DNA from: CAIQPO01 sp964648275
Lineage (GTDB): Bacteria; Patescibacteriota; Microgenomatia; UBA1400; MFAQ01
Length of the DNA stretch: 55,296 bases
Direction of reading: 5' to 3'
Assembly (NCBI GenBank): GCA_964648275.1
Contig: CAZYOB010000004.1
Coordinates: 1 to 55,296 of the forward strand
Position 1 is the stretch's first letter. The number at the start of each line of letters is the position of its first letter. The position numbers and the translations under genes were made by a program. Shown one piece after another: positions 1 to 7,392 of the stretch. Below the pieces are notes generated by a model. It saw only the letters and a program-made list of their open reading frames with translations. It ran no database searches and was not told the DNA's origin.

Positions 1-497
1 TTGACCGAGAAGTTTCGGTCGATGGCGTCTTGCGGGATGTGGAACTCGAAGTCCTTTTGCTCAAGAAGCAGGGACAAGGTGACCTTTTCCATCCATGGGT
101 ACTTGAGCTCGTCACGGTACGTCTGGAGGTAAGGCCTTTCAGGATTGTCATCGAATATCCGGACCGATTCCATCGGCCACTTTCGGTAGACAAGGGCTTC
201 CTCCTCGTCTCGGTAAGAGTAGAAGACATATTGTTCTTCGTCGATGGTGCCGCTACCGAGGAAGAATGATCCCTGAACACTTGGGTCATTGTAGAGATTA
301 TTGAGCATGATAGGCTCATTTGCCAAAGTGACTTTGGGAGCGAATACCCCTAACATCATTACGAGTAACAACGCAAATATTCCGACGACCACAGAGAGGA
401 TAATCACGCCGCCCAGCATCTCGAAGTCCTGTTCTATTAATGTCGCAATGAGACCAAGGGCAAATACGATTCCAACAACCACTAACACAAGAGTCAT
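1..497 (-). CDS. Two-TM membrane protein, paralog of the next gene (3' end cut by window)
   Basis: No known family recognised. Reading leftwards from the ATG at 497 the frame stays open to the window edge (165 codons seen). The product begins with two hydrophobic helices (about residues 2-20 and 33-55), then a soluble C-terminal domain ending in a segment with FEFHIPQDAI. It is clearly paralogous to the neighbour at 600-1142: both have the second helix followed by TLANEP/TVANDP, then SFFLGSG/RFFLGTG, a tyrosine-rich stretch and FHIPQDAI/FHVPVDSI near the end. An ACGGAGGT ribosome binding site lies just upstream. The gene has its own promoter and follows the terminator of its paralog, so the two are separate transcription units. 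Probably a small membrane-anchored protein facing one side with its C domain; the function is unknown. Confidence 0.8.
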   Translation of the reverse strand, partial: MTLVLVVVGIVFALGLIATLIEQDFEMLGGVIILSVVVGIFALLLVMMLGVFAPKVTLANEPIMLNNLYNDPSVQGSFFLGSGTIDEEQYVFYSYRDEEEALVYRKWPMESVRIFDDNPERPYLQTYRDELKYPWMEKVTLSLLLEQKDFEFHIPQDAIDRNFSV

Positions 498-535
498 TTT
501 AACCTCCGTCCGAATTAAGGTGCAGAATAGCCTAT

Positions 536-564
536 ATACTACCACGAAGATGGTGTTAGGTCAA
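536..564 (-). promoter_or_regulatory. Promoter of the 1-497 gene
   Basis: On the minus strand TTGACC (564-559) is followed after 17 nt by TAGTAT (541-536). About 35 nt of leader with an AGGT-type Shine-Dalgarno precedes the ATG at 497. Confidence 0.6.
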
Positions 565-589
565 GAAAAACCCCGCCGGTTGGGCGGGG
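565..589 (-). terminator. Intrinsic terminator of the 600-1142 gene
   Basis: The stem CCCCGCC / GGCGGGG spans 571-589. Read on the minus strand the hairpin is followed by a run of five T (A5 at 566-570 on the plus strand). It separates the two paralogous genes. Confidence 0.85.
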
Positions 590-599
590 TAGCGGAGCT

Positions 600-1142
600 T
601 TACTGGATGTCGATGCTGGGGACTATCGAGTCAACGGGAACGTGGAACTCATAGACTCGTTCTACCGTATAAAATGGGGTGAACGCTAGGTACTTTTCCC
701 AGTCCCACTTCCAGTCTCGCCTGTAGGTGACCAGGTAGGCAGAGCCAGGTTCCTGATCACGGATCAGGTAGACGAGAGCTTCGTAGTCGTCATAGCGGAT
801 GACCTTGCCGTCACGCAGACGATCACCTTCGTAGAAACGGTAGACATAGTATTCGTCGGTACTGATATGTCCGGTTCCAAGGAAAAACCTGCCTTCGATC
901 GTGGGCTCGCCTAGGTTCATGGTCTCCAGTCTAATGGGATCGTTGGCGACGGTTTTGGTTGGTAGGAACATGCTGCCGAAAAACGTGGTCATTGCTCCAC
1001 CACAGAGAGAGACCATGATGAGTATGGCGACGCCGAATCCAGTCACATAGTGGACAGTGCCTCCATCAACGTACTTGACATCGTAGGCTAAAAAGCGAGC
1101 AAAAAAGGAAACAGCTAGAAATCCTATAAGCAACAGGAGCAT
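600..1142 (-). CDS. Two-TM membrane protein, paralog of the 1-497 gene
   Basis: A 180-aa protein with no recognised family. Helix 1 is about residues 2-18 and helix 2 about 33-57, leaving a C-terminal soluble domain of about 120 residues rich in Tyr, Asp and Arg. The C-terminal domain aligns with the neighbour at 1-497 (RFFLGTG, YEFHVPVDSI), so the pair arose by tandem duplication. The ATG at 1142 has AAGGAAGGA upstream. Promoter (TTGACT-17-TAGAAT) and terminator are both its own. The promoter region is shared back-to-back with rpsB. Topology and function are inference only. Confidence 0.8.
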   Translation of the reverse strand: MLLLLIGFLAVSFFARFLAYDVKYVDGGTVHYVTGFGVAILIMVSLCGGAMTTFFGSMFLPTKTVANDPIRLETMNLGEPTIEGRFFLGTGHISTDEYYVYRFYEGDRLRDGKVIRYDDYEALVYLIRDQEPGSAYLVTYRRDWKWDWEKYLAFTPFYTVERVYEFHVPVDSIVPSIDIQ

Positions 1143-1183
1143 TTTGTCCTTCCTTTAATCAGAGTTAAGGTTCGATTTGATGA

Positions 1184-1212
1184 ATTCTATCCTATAGATG
1201 GATAGAAGTCAA
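1184..1212 (-). promoter_or_regulatory. Promoter of the 600-1142 gene
   Basis: Minus strand TTGACT (1212-1207), 17-nt spacer, TAGAAT (1189-1184). It is divergent from the rpsB promoter, whose -35 begins 9 nt further on. Confidence 0.75.
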
Positions 1213-1220
1213 AGATTGGC

Positions 1221-1249
1221 TTGAGAAATAGGCACAGGTATAGTAGAAT
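1221..1249 (+). promoter_or_regulatory. Promoter of rpsB-tsf
   Basis: TTGAGA (1221-1226), 17 nt, TAGAAT (1244-1249). An overlapping alternative is TTGGCT (1216-1221), 17 nt, TATAGT (1239-1244). The leader of about 70 nt to the rpsB ATG has no Shine-Dalgarno. Confidence 0.6.
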
Positions 1250-1326
1250 ACACGGAGAATTAATTAATAATTTACCCGCGGCGAATCTCTTGAGAGGCCG
1301 GACGGGTTTAAATAGAGATAAACAAT

Positions 1327-2265
1327 ATGGCTAAAAAAGCTGAAGAGAAGGTCCTGGTCAAGGCCGAAGGAACAAAGACCAAAAAAGTAGTTAAGAGCGC
1401 AGCTCCCAAAAAAGAAGTTGTCGTTAAAACTGCCCCCTCCAAGAAGGAAGCAGTAAAGAAAACCCCCGTAAAAAAGGTTGAGGTGAAAGAAGTTAAAGAG
1501 GTCAAAGAGGTAAAAAATGCCGAGGTAGTTGTGGCAGCCGAAGAGGTCAAAGAAACACCCAAGGGTGGCTATAGAAGTGAGGTGACCGTAGAGCAACTGT
1601 TCGAGGCCGGTGCCCATTTCGGACACGTGGTGAAGAAGTGGAATCCTAAAATGAGGAAATATCTTTGGGGGGAGAAGAATGGTATTCATATTTTCGACCT
1701 GGAGAAGACCGTAAAAAACCTGGGAGAAGCCTGTGATGTGCTTCAGAAGGCTGCCTCTACAGGAAAGAGGATCGTCATCGTCGGCACCAAGAGACAAGCA
1801 AGACCTATTGTCGAGGAGATGGCCAAGAGAGTCGGAATCCCTTATATGACACAGAGATGGTTGGGTGGTTTGATAACCAATTGGAGACAGGTCAAGCAGA
1901 CTATCGACAGATTGAATTCTCTTAGACTCAAGAAAGAACAAGGTCAGTTAAAGAAGTTCACCAAAAAAGAACAGGTATTATTCGACAAGGAAATCGCCCG
2001 CTTGGACAGAGTTGTCGGTGGACTTTCCAACCTTAAAGAAGTTCCCGAGATTGTGATCGTCATTGATACTCACAAAGAAAAATTAGTGGTCAAAGAGGCA
2101 TCATCCCGAGGAGTAACAGTTGTCGGATTGGTCGATTCCAATTCAAATCCCGATCTGGTTGATTACCTGATCCCGATGAATGACGATGCTACCAAGGGTT
2201 TGGAGATCGTTATCGGTGAAATGGAAAAAGCTCTTACCAGTGGTCAGAAAGAATTAAAGAAATAA
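1327..2265 (+). CDS. rpsB: Small ribosomal subunit protein uS2 with long basic N-terminal extension
   Basis: uS2 sits on the head-body junction of the 30S subunit. The S2 core starts near residue 83 (VTVEQLFEAGAHFGHVVKKW), followed by typical motifs such as IHIFDLEKT, TQRWLGGLITNW and VVGLVDSNSNPDLVDYLIP. At 312 aa it is longer than the usual 230-260 aa because of about 80 extra N-terminal residues, nearly all Lys, Val, Glu, Ala with repeated KEVKEVKEV. The extension is probably disordered and could contact rRNA (inference). The ATG has no Shine-Dalgarno. tsf follows after 9 nt, the classic rpsB-tsf operon. Confidence 0.97.
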   Translation: MAKKAEEKVLVKAEGTKTKKVVKSAAPKKEVVVKTAPSKKEAVKKTPVKKVEVKEVKEVKEVKNAEVVVAAEEVKETPKGGYRSEVTVEQLFEAGAHFGHVVKKWNPKMRKYLWGEKNGIHIFDLEKTVKNLGEACDVLQKAASTGKRIVIVGTKRQARPIVEEMAKRVGIPYMTQRWLGGLITNWRQVKQTIDRLNSLRLKKEQGQLKKFTKKEQVLFDKEIARLDRVVGGLSNLKEVPEIVIVIDTHKEKLVVKEASSRGVTVVGLVDSNSNPDLVDYLIPMNDDATKGLEIVIGEMEKALTSGQKELKK

Positions 2266-2274
2266 AAAAACACA

Positions 2275-2727
2275 ATGCTAGACAAAATCAAAGAACTCAG
2301 AGAAAAGACCGGCGCCGGAATTATGGATGCCAAGAAAGCGATTGAAGAATCAAAAGGCGATATGGATAAGGCCATTGAGATAATCAAAGCCAAGGGATTG
2401 GCCAAAGCCGAGAGTAAATCGGACCGCGAGGTCAGAAGCGGATTGGTCTATTGTTACACCCACAACGGTGGAACAGCAGCCGCTATGGTCGAGTTAGCTT
2501 GTGAGACCGACTTTGTAGCCAAAACCCCCGAATTCGAAGCCCTTTGTAAGGAAGTTGCAATGCAGGTAGTGTCAATGAATCCTCTGAATGTTGAGGAGCT
2601 CATGAAACAAGCATATATCCGTGACGCTGCGGTAACCATTGAACAACTGGTCAAGACTCTTGTTGGTAAAACCGGTGAGAATATACGAGTGATCCGTTTT
2701 GCCAGATTTAAATTGGGAGAAGAATAA
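2275..2727 (+). CDS. tsf: Elongation factor Ts, short form
   Basis: Guanine nucleotide exchange factor for EF-Tu. The N-terminal UBA-like domain (residues 1-50, LREKTGAGIMDAKKAIEE) is followed by the core with the TDFVAKT exchange motif near residue 80 and a C-terminal GENIRVIRFARF strand. At 150 aa it is much shorter than the E. coli protein (283 aa) and shorter than the Thermus form (196 aa): only one core subdomain remains. No Shine-Dalgarno is visible; it is likely co-transcribed with rpsB (9-nt gap). Confidence 0.96.
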   Translation: MLDKIKELREKTGAGIMDAKKAIEESKGDMDKAIEIIKAKGLAKAESKSDREVRSGLVYCYTHNGGTAAAMVELACETDFVAKTPEFEALCKEVAMQVVSMNPLNVEELMKQAYIRDAAVTIEQLVKTLVGKTGENIRVIRFARFKLGEE

Positions 2728-2734
2728 AGAGGGG

Positions 2735-2965
2735 TTAACCTTTCTTTTCACCTACGCTACCGAACCCAGGGTTATTCATAGGTGTTTCTTTGGTCTCACC
2801 TTTTTTGGCGATATCTGTAGCCGTTAAGCTGTCAAGTCTTCTACCGCTTATATTTTCGGTTGGTCTTTTGGTGGCTCCTTCATGGTGGGTGTTTATGACA
2901 GATCCCACGCCAGCTTTATCTCGGGTATTCTGAGCGGTTGGTTTTGGTCCGTATGACTTTGGCAT
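2735..2965 (-). CDS. Small basic Gly/Thr/Lys-rich hypothetical protein
   Basis: A 76-aa product beginning MPKSYGPKPT, polar and without hydrophobic segments, so probably a disordered cytoplasmic or nucleic-acid-binding protein (inference). No family recognised. Support that it is real comes from the start: TATAAA on the minus strand lies exactly 6 nt before the ATG, the leaderless spacing seen at many genes here. It converges on tsf and is divergent from frr, with a 46-bp intergenic region between the two starts. Confidence 0.55.
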   Translation of the reverse strand: MPKSYGPKPTAQNTRDKAGVGSVINTHHEGATKRPTENISGRRLDSLTATDIAKKGETKETPMNNPGFGSVGEKKG

Positions 2966-2971
2966 ACCTTT

Positions 2972-2977
2972 TTTATA
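2972..2977 (-). promoter_or_regulatory. -10 element (TATAAA), leaderless spacing
   Basis: Minus strand TATAAA ends 6 nt before the ATG at 2965. No clear -35. Confidence 0.45.
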
Positions 2978-3011
2978 TCATGGTTTACATGGATTTGATA
3001 AGATAGCGTAT

Positions 3012-3575
3012 ATGCAACTAGAACACGAACTGATAACTCTCCTGAGACAGAAGTTTGATAAGGTGATGGAAATAATTAAGGATGATATGGCGACAGTTAG
3101 GGTTGGAAGGGCAAAGCCTGATTTAGTGGAAAACGTGGTGGTGTCTGCATATGGAACCAAGATGAGGTTGGTGGAGTTGGCTACCATTTCTGCACCCGAT
3201 ACTAATATGCTAATCATTGCTCCTTATGACAGAAGTGTAATGAGGGACATCGAGAAGGCGATCTCGGACAGTGAGTTACAGTTATCTCCGGCAGTGAGCG
3301 GGGATCAGATAAGGATTGTATTACCTCAATTAACCCAAGAAAGACGGTTGGATTTTGTAAAACTTCTAAACCAAAAGAAGGAGTCGGGAAAGACACTGAT
3401 CCGTCAAGCAAGACAAGACGTTAAGGAAAAAGTTGACGCTTTGAAGGGAAAAGACGGAGTGTCCGAAGATGATATCTATATGCTGAATGAGCAGACAGAC
3501 AAAATTACCGGGGAATACAACGAGAAGATTGACGCAATGACAAGGGAGAAAGAGGACGAGATCATGGCGATTTAG
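3012..3575 (+). CDS. frr: Ribosome recycling factor
   Basis: With EF-G it splits post-termination ribosomes. The 187-aa length and features are typical: N-terminal helix, MATVRVGRAKPDLVENV near residue 27-43, the IISAPD/ITPYDRS-like strand ISAPDTNMLIIAPYDRS, PQLTQERR at about 106, and the C-terminal long helices. TAAGAT (2999-3004) with a TGA extension lies 7 nt before the ATG and no Shine-Dalgarno is present, suggesting a leaderless or near-leaderless transcript. pyrH, its common neighbour, is absent here. Confidence 0.96.
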   Translation: MQLEHELITLLRQKFDKVMEIIKDDMATVRVGRAKPDLVENVVVSAYGTKMRLVELATISAPDTNMLIIAPYDRSVMRDIEKAISDSELQLSPAVSGDQIRIVLPQLTQERRLDFVKLLNQKKESGKTLIRQARQDVKEKVDALKGKDGVSEDDIYMLNEQTDKITGEYNEKIDAMTREKEDEIMAI

Positions 3576-3639
3576 GAAATATAAATCCATCCCAGGTGAC
3601 AGTAACCTCTAGGCAGTCTAGCCCAAGCTATCTTGATGA

Positions 3640-3645
3640 TAGAAT
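3640..3645 (+). promoter_or_regulatory. Extended -10 (TGA-TAGAAT), leaderless spacing
   Basis: TAGAAT preceded by TGA, then exactly 6 nt, then the ATG of the site-2 protease gene. No convincing -35. Confidence 0.6.
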
Positions 3646-3651
3646 AAAACA

Positions 3652-4728
3652 ATGCAACTTTTGACCTTTATCCTCACTCTTTCGGTGCTTGTGTTAGTCC
3701 ATGAATTTGGTCATTTCATTATGGCTAAGTTATTTGGAATGAGGGTTGAAGAATTCGGAATTGGTTTACCACCCCGGGCTAAAAAACTTTTCTCCAAAGG
3801 GGGAACTCTGTTCAGTTTGAACTGGTTGCCAATCGGAGGATTTGTAAAACTATTCGGAGAGGACATGGAAGACGAAGCACAGCTGGCATCTCCGGAGGCC
3901 TTTTTTAACAAACCGATGTGGCAAAGAGCGGGGGTACTTTTTGCTGGAGTGACGATGAACTTCATACTGGGAATTTTATTGTTCGCAGCAGTCTATTCTT
4001 TTATGGGAATTCCGACGGAAACAGATAGGGTGTTGATTGTGGAGGTAACAGAGAACAGTCCGGCGAAGGAGGCAGGGATTGAGAAAGAAAGTGTAGCCAA
4101 GAAAATCATTTTTGAAGACAAGGAATACACATTTGAAACGATGGACGAGTTTGTGGAGGCAGTAAACGGTTTGAAGGGGAAGGAGATAATACTTACTCTG
4201 GAGAAAGATGGAGTCGAAAAGGAGGTTACCATAACACCCAGAGAGAATCCACCCGCAGGAGAGGGTTCGTTGGGGGTGGCGCTGTCTAATATAGAGCTGG
4301 TCAAGTTTCCCTGGTGGCAGATGCCGTTCAGAGGGGCAGTGGTTGGAGTTGAAGAGGCAATTTCGTGGGGAAAGGAGATCACAGGTAATTTATTCAGTTT
4401 GGTCGCGGGTATTCTGACCGGTAAAGGGGTTCCCAAAGACGTAGCCGGTCCGGTGGGGATTTATCAGGTAAGCAAGGAGGTTTATAAGTTCGGATGGTTG
4501 GCTGTGTTGCAGTTTGCAGGTGTCCTATCGGTGAACCTGGCAATCCTTAATGTGATGCCGTTCCCAGCATTGGATGGAGGACGGATAGCTTTCCTGGGGG
4601 TAGAACGGATAATTGGCAAGAAGAAAAAAAATAAAATTGAGGGATATGTCCATACGGTGGGAATGATCATCTTGTTGCTTTTGATGGTTTTGATCACCGC
4701 CAGAGATGTTTTTAGATTATTCACCTAG
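3652..4728 (+). CDS. rseP: Site-2 intramembrane zinc metalloprotease, RseP/YluC family
   Basis: Cuts membrane-embedded substrates such as anti-sigma factors or remnant signal peptides. The active-site HEFGH is at residues 17-21 in the first helix and the third zinc ligand is in PALDGG (Asp308) in a late helix; a single PDZ domain lies between them (about 110-200). About four membrane segments and 358 aa fit the family. Start chosen because TAGAAT is placed exactly 6 nt before this ATG. No anti-sigma factor is recognisable nearby, so its substrate here is unknown. Confidence 0.95.
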   Translation: MQLLTFILTLSVLVLVHEFGHFIMAKLFGMRVEEFGIGLPPRAKKLFSKGGTLFSLNWLPIGGFVKLFGEDMEDEAQLASPEAFFNKPMWQRAGVLFAGVTMNFILGILLFAAVYSFMGIPTETDRVLIVEVTENSPAKEAGIEKESVAKKIIFEDKEYTFETMDEFVEAVNGLKGKEIILTLEKDGVEKEVTITPRENPPAGEGSLGVALSNIELVKFPWWQMPFRGAVVGVEEAISWGKEITGNLFSLVAGILTGKGVPKDVAGPVGIYQVSKEVYKFGWLAVLQFAGVLSVNLAILNVMPFPALDGGRIAFLGVERIIGKKKKNKIEGYVHTVGMIILLLLMVLITARDVFRLFT

Positions 4729-4751
4729 GTGAGTGCGGAAAAGTTGAGTGC

Positions 4752-4757
4752 TAGAAT
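4752..4757 (+). promoter_or_regulatory. Extended -10 (TGC-TAGAAT), leaderless spacing
   Basis: TAGAAT then 6 nt then ATG at 4764. The stretch TGCTAGAATGGTTTTATG differs at one base from the start region of the KefB-type gene at 42141. Confidence 0.6.
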
Positions 4758-4763
4758 GGTTTT

Positions 4764-5111
4764 ATGAATGACCCAAATTGTCTGTTTTGTAAGATCGTGG
4801 CGGGGGAGGAGAAGGGCACAAAAGTCTGGGAATCAGACGAGTTTCTATGTATCAAAAACAAATATCCGATCTCTCCGGTGCATGTTTTGGTCATGCCGAA
4901 ATCCCATATTAAGAAGGAAGAGGTTGCCACTAGCCAAAGTAGTGCCTTTTGGGGTAAAATAATGGGAGCCGTTTTTGCCGTTGTTGCAGAACTTGGACTG
5001 GATAAAACCGGATACAAGATCGTCAATAATGGAGCCGGGTACAACCATTTCGAGCATGAGCATGTGCACATCTTAGGTGGTTCCAAGTCCGAGCCGGGCG
5101 GTCAAACTTAA
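4764..5111 (+). CDS. HIT-family nucleotide-binding protein (HINT-like)
   Basis: HIT proteins hydrolyse or transfer nucleotides (AMP-lysine, Ap4A and the like). The 115-aa protein has the N-terminal zinc-type CLFCKI at 6-11, the strand HVLVMPKSHI, and the histidine triad HEHVHILGG near the C-terminus. It precedes rpsU and yqeY by short gaps. The transcript is predicted to be leaderless. Which nucleotide it acts on cannot be told from sequence. Confidence 0.93.
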   Translation: MNDPNCLFCKIVAGEEKGTKVWESDEFLCIKNKYPISPVHVLVMPKSHIKKEEVATSQSSAFWGKIMGAVFAVVAELGLDKTGYKIVNNGAGYNHFEHEHVHILGGSKSEPGGQT

Positions 5112-5150
5112 TTATTTGAATTTAAAAAACCCAAAGGAGGTGCATTTCCA

Positions 5151-5375
5151 GTGGCACTAGTAGTTCGTAAGAAACAAGGTCAAAATACTCAGCAGATGAT
5201 CAATGAATTCAGGAAACTGACTTTCGAAGATCAAGGTTTAGAGAAGGTAAAGACAACCGGCATGACCGGTTATCAAAAACCATCTACCCTCAAAAACATC
5301 AAAATGACTGAGCTGAGGAAGGCTTCGGCCAAGATAAGACGCAGAAACAAGCGTTTGGCCGGTATTACCAAATAA
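5151..5375 (+). CDS. rpsU: Small ribosomal subunit protein bS21
   Basis: bS21 binds near the 3' end of 16S rRNA close to the anti-Shine-Dalgarno. The 74-aa basic product fits: VRKKQGQN strand, RKLTFEDQGLEKV, then YQKPSTLKN and the basic tail AKIRRRNKRL. The GTG start at 5151 is fixed by a near-perfect AAAGGAGGTG 9 nt upstream, one of the few strong Shine-Dalgarno sites on a translation gene here. The neighbour yqeY (9-nt gap) is the usual partner of rpsU. Confidence 0.85.
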   Translation: MALVVRKKQGQNTQQMINEFRKLTFEDQGLEKVKTTGMTGYQKPSTLKNIKMTELRKASAKIRRRNKRLAGITK

Positions 5376-5384
5376 TTTATTCCT

Positions 5385-5819
5385 ATGCTTTATCAGACGA
5401 TAAAGTCAGACATGGTCTCTGCTCAGAAGAGCGGGGATAGTCGTTTGCTGGGTGCTTTGAGGTTAATAGTATCCGAGCTTTCTTATGCTCAAGTGGATCA
5501 TAAGGACGGTGAGTTACCCGATGAGGATGTGGTCAGGGTATTATTCAAAGAAGCCAAGAAGCGTAAGGAGTCGATGGATATCTATGAGAAAGCAGGAGCA
5601 TTAGATCGTGTGGAGCAGGAGAGATATGAATTGGGAATTATTACCAGGTATTTACCTGAGATGATGGCGGAGAAGGATGTTGAGGTTGAGGTAGATAAGG
5701 TAGCAGCTGAAACAGGCCTTGTTGGTGGCAGGCTTATGGGAGCGGTGATGGGTAGGTTGAAAGGTAAGGCTGAGGGAGCGGTGATAAACAAAATTGTGAA
5801 CGAGAAGTACAAAGGTTAA
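5385..5819 (+). CDS. yqeY: GatB/YqeY domain protein
   Basis: YqeY proteins share the C-terminal domain of GatB of the amidotransferase and are thought to bind tRNA. The 144-aa protein shows LRLIVSELSYAQVD, the EAKKRKESMDIYEKAGR-like helix, ELGIITRYLPEMM and the terminal GRLKGKAEGAVINKIVNEKY. Translated directly after rpsU without a Shine-Dalgarno; probably coupled or co-transcribed. Confidence 0.93.
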   Translation: MLYQTIKSDMVSAQKSGDSRLLGALRLIVSELSYAQVDHKDGELPDEDVVRVLFKEAKKRKESMDIYEKAGALDRVEQERYELGIITRYLPEMMAEKDVEVEVDKVAAETGLVGGRLMGAVMGRLKGKAEGAVINKIVNEKYKG

Positions 5820-5848
5820 TTGACTATAGGACTTACAGGGGATAAAAT
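5820..5848 (+). promoter_or_regulatory. Consensus promoter of the zinc-ribbon pair
   Basis: TTGACT (5820-5825), 17 nt, TAAAAT (5843-5848). The -35 overlaps the yqeY stop. In the leader, AAGGGTT/AACCTT can pair, and CCTT-TGT-AAGG can hide the AAGGAGG ribosome site, so the two hairpins are mutually exclusive. Confidence 0.75.
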
Positions 5849-5891
5849 TCAAGGGTTGTGAACCTTAAAAACCTTTGTAAGGAGGGTCCAT

Positions 5892-6128
5892 ATGACCGTT
5901 ACCGTGCATCAGTACGCTGGTTTGAGTTTTCCTGTTTTGTGTAAATGCACTTGCTGTGGCACGTTATGTCATGTAAGTTCTGTCGCAGACTTTGATATGG
6001 GCTATTACGTTGGTCTGCCCACTAAGGCTGAGGCGGTCTGTCCTATGTGCGGGGATCCTGCAATCCCTGTCAACGATGTAGATGTCTCGGAGTTGATCCG
6101 TTTTATGACTCCGATCTTTGACGATTGA
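5892..6128 (+). CDS. Small zinc-ribbon-like orphan protein
   Basis: A 78-aa protein of no recognised family. Cysteines at CKCTCCG (17-22) and CPMCG (about 50-54) look like the two knuckles of a zinc ribbon. AAGGAGGG sits 7 nt before the ATG. It is followed after 35 nt by a second small cysteine-bearing gene and then a terminator, so the two form a two-gene unit with its own strong promoter. A role in nucleic-acid or protein binding is only inferred from the zinc motif. Confidence 0.75.
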   Translation: MTVTVHQYAGLSFPVLCKCTCCGTLCHVSSVADFDMGYYVGLPTKAEAVCPMCGDPAIPVNDVDVSELIRFMTPIFDD

Positions 6129-6163
6129 TGGGTTGCATGGCAACCAGGTGAGAGGAGGAAACA

Positions 6164-6391
6164 ATGCCAGATGAACTTGATGAAATTATCAATGCAGAAG
6201 GTCCGATCACTCAAGAGACGATCCGGGCTCTTCATAAAAGCGGGATGGAGCTTTTAGATAAGGCGATGGCTATTCGAAGTCTTGCTCTGGCCAAGTTGAA
6301 GATGGCACGGGAGTTGTGTAGTCATCCGAATAAGGGCGGTAAGTATGTTTGCCCTGATTGTGGGTATGACACCAGCCCCGATCCTTACTAG
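6164..6391 (+). CDS. Small helical protein with C-terminal CPDC zinc-knuckle
   Basis: 75 aa, no known family. The first 50 residues are predicted helical (TIRALHKSGMELLDKAMAIR), then C-SHPNKGGKYV-CPDCGYD at the end, a plausible zinc-binding tail. GAGAGGAGG precedes the ATG at normal spacing. Last gene before the terminator at 6406. Probably expressed with the upstream zinc-ribbon protein. Confidence 0.75.
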   Translation: MPDELDEIINAEGPITQETIRALHKSGMELLDKAMAIRSLALAKLKMARELCSHPNKGGKYVCPDCGYDTSPDPY

Positions 6392-6405
6392 GTTGTTTTT
6401 TTATC

Positions 6406-6436
6406 GGCGTCTGCCCCTATGGGTGGACGCCTTTTT
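6406..6436 (+). terminator. Intrinsic terminator
   Basis: Stem GGCGTC-TGCCC / GGGTG-GACGCC with a CTAT loop, then TTTTT (6432-6436). Ends the zinc-ribbon unit. Confidence 0.9.
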
Positions 6437-6460
6437 CATTGGTGAAGTAGAATAAGGATA

Positions 6461-6847
6461 ATGAAACTGGAATTAGATATTAATGCAGACAGCCGATATT
6501 CTTTCGACAGGAAGAGAGTGCGGGCTGCCTTGGAAAAAGTTTTGCTTGAGCAGGGGATGAAGGAAGGAAAGATAAAAATCAGCTTAAGCGTAGTGGGGGA
6601 GAGAAAAATTAAAGAGTTGGAAAAGAAATTTTTTGGCAGAGATGAGGTGACGGACGTGTTATCTTTTCCGATGCAAGAGGGTGAAGTAGTGCCTGAAGAC
6701 GAAGACGGTATCAACTTGGGGGACATTGTGATTTGCTATCCTCAGGCCAAGCGTCAAGCAATGCAATGGAATAAGCTGCTGGATGAAGAAATAGAATTTT
6801 TGGCTAGCCATGGGTTGCTACATCTTTTGGGAATTCATCACGAATAA
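6461..6847 (+). CDS. ybeY: Endoribonuclease YbeY
   Basis: Single-strand endoribonuclease in 16S rRNA maturation and ribosome quality control. The metal-binding HGLLHLLGIHHE is at the very C-terminus (residues about 116-127), and the TDVLSFP strand near residue 65 is family-typical. 128 aa is short because nothing follows the zinc motif. TAGAAT lies 7 nt before the ATG with no Shine-Dalgarno, a near-leaderless start. Confidence 0.95.
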   Translation: MKLELDINADSRYSFDRKRVRAALEKVLLEQGMKEGKIKISLSVVGERKIKELEKKFFGRDEVTDVLSFPMQEGEVVPEDEDGINLGDIVICYPQAKRQAMQWNKLLDEEIEFLASHGLLHLLGIHHE

Positions 6848-6870
6848 AAAGACCGCTAGGGTAAGCGGTC
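6846..6870 (-). terminator. Intrinsic terminator of the 6888-7160 gene
   Basis: GACCGCT / AGCGGTC stem at 6851-6870, followed on the minus strand by five T (6846-6850). Confidence 0.85.
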
Positions 6871-6887
6871 AGTGGTACACGTATGAA

Positions 6888-7160
6888 TTAGACGATTGAA
6901 ATATGCTGAGGACGGTATTCATCCGCGAATACCTGGGCGATATGAATCAAGTCGAGCAGGTCAGCGTTCTCCTTGACGAAGGTTAGTTCGTATCCTTCAT
7001 TTGAGATTGAGACAGAAAAGAGATCGATGTCGTTGGCAGTATAAATATAGCTGCCATCCTCTGTCTGACGATACTTGACGCTAAAACCATAGCAATCGTC
7101 GCAGACTCCTTGGATTAGTTCGGCGGTAAGCTCTTTGGAAATGCGCATAATCATGGTCAT
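6888..7160 (-). CDS. Hypothetical 90-aa protein
   Basis: No recognised family. Mixed alpha/beta composition with no membrane segment, acidic in the C-terminal half. AAGGAGA lies upstream of the ATG at 7160; another in-frame ATG two codons later is possible. TATAAT on the minus strand (7192-7187) is the likely -10. It has a private terminator, making it another isolated orphan unit. Confidence 0.65.
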   Translation of the reverse strand: MTMIMRISKELTAELIQGVCDDCYGFSVKYRQTEDGSYIYTANDIDLFSVSISNEGYELTFVKENADLLDLIHIAQVFADEYRPQHISIV

Positions 7161-7357
7161 GTCTCCTTAATGTGCGATTTGGCGTAATTATACAGGGTAT
7201 TCTATTGTGCGTAAGTGATACGGAATGATAGGGTGGCGTGTTCGGGTAATATTAGGTATCTTCTATAAAAGTTATTTGGCTTACAGTTCAGGCACATAGG
7301 TTTTTACTGGGATTGATGCAGGGCTAAAATCCTCGCTTCCGAGTAATTATTATCCAG

Positions 7358-7386
7358 TTGACAGAGGTATATAAACAGCCTAAGTT
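7358..7386 (+). promoter_or_regulatory. Promoter of dnaX with leaderless geometry
   Basis: TTGACA (7358-7363), 17 nt, TAAGTT (7381-7386), then exactly 6 nt to the GTG start. Both elements plus the spacing place +1 on the start codon. Confidence 0.7.
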
Positions 7387-7392
7387 GTTGAT

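Noticed and set aside
1264..1941. Long minus-strand frame opposite rpsB
   Set aside because: Shadow of the strong uS2 coding frame with low-complexity composition and no start signal.
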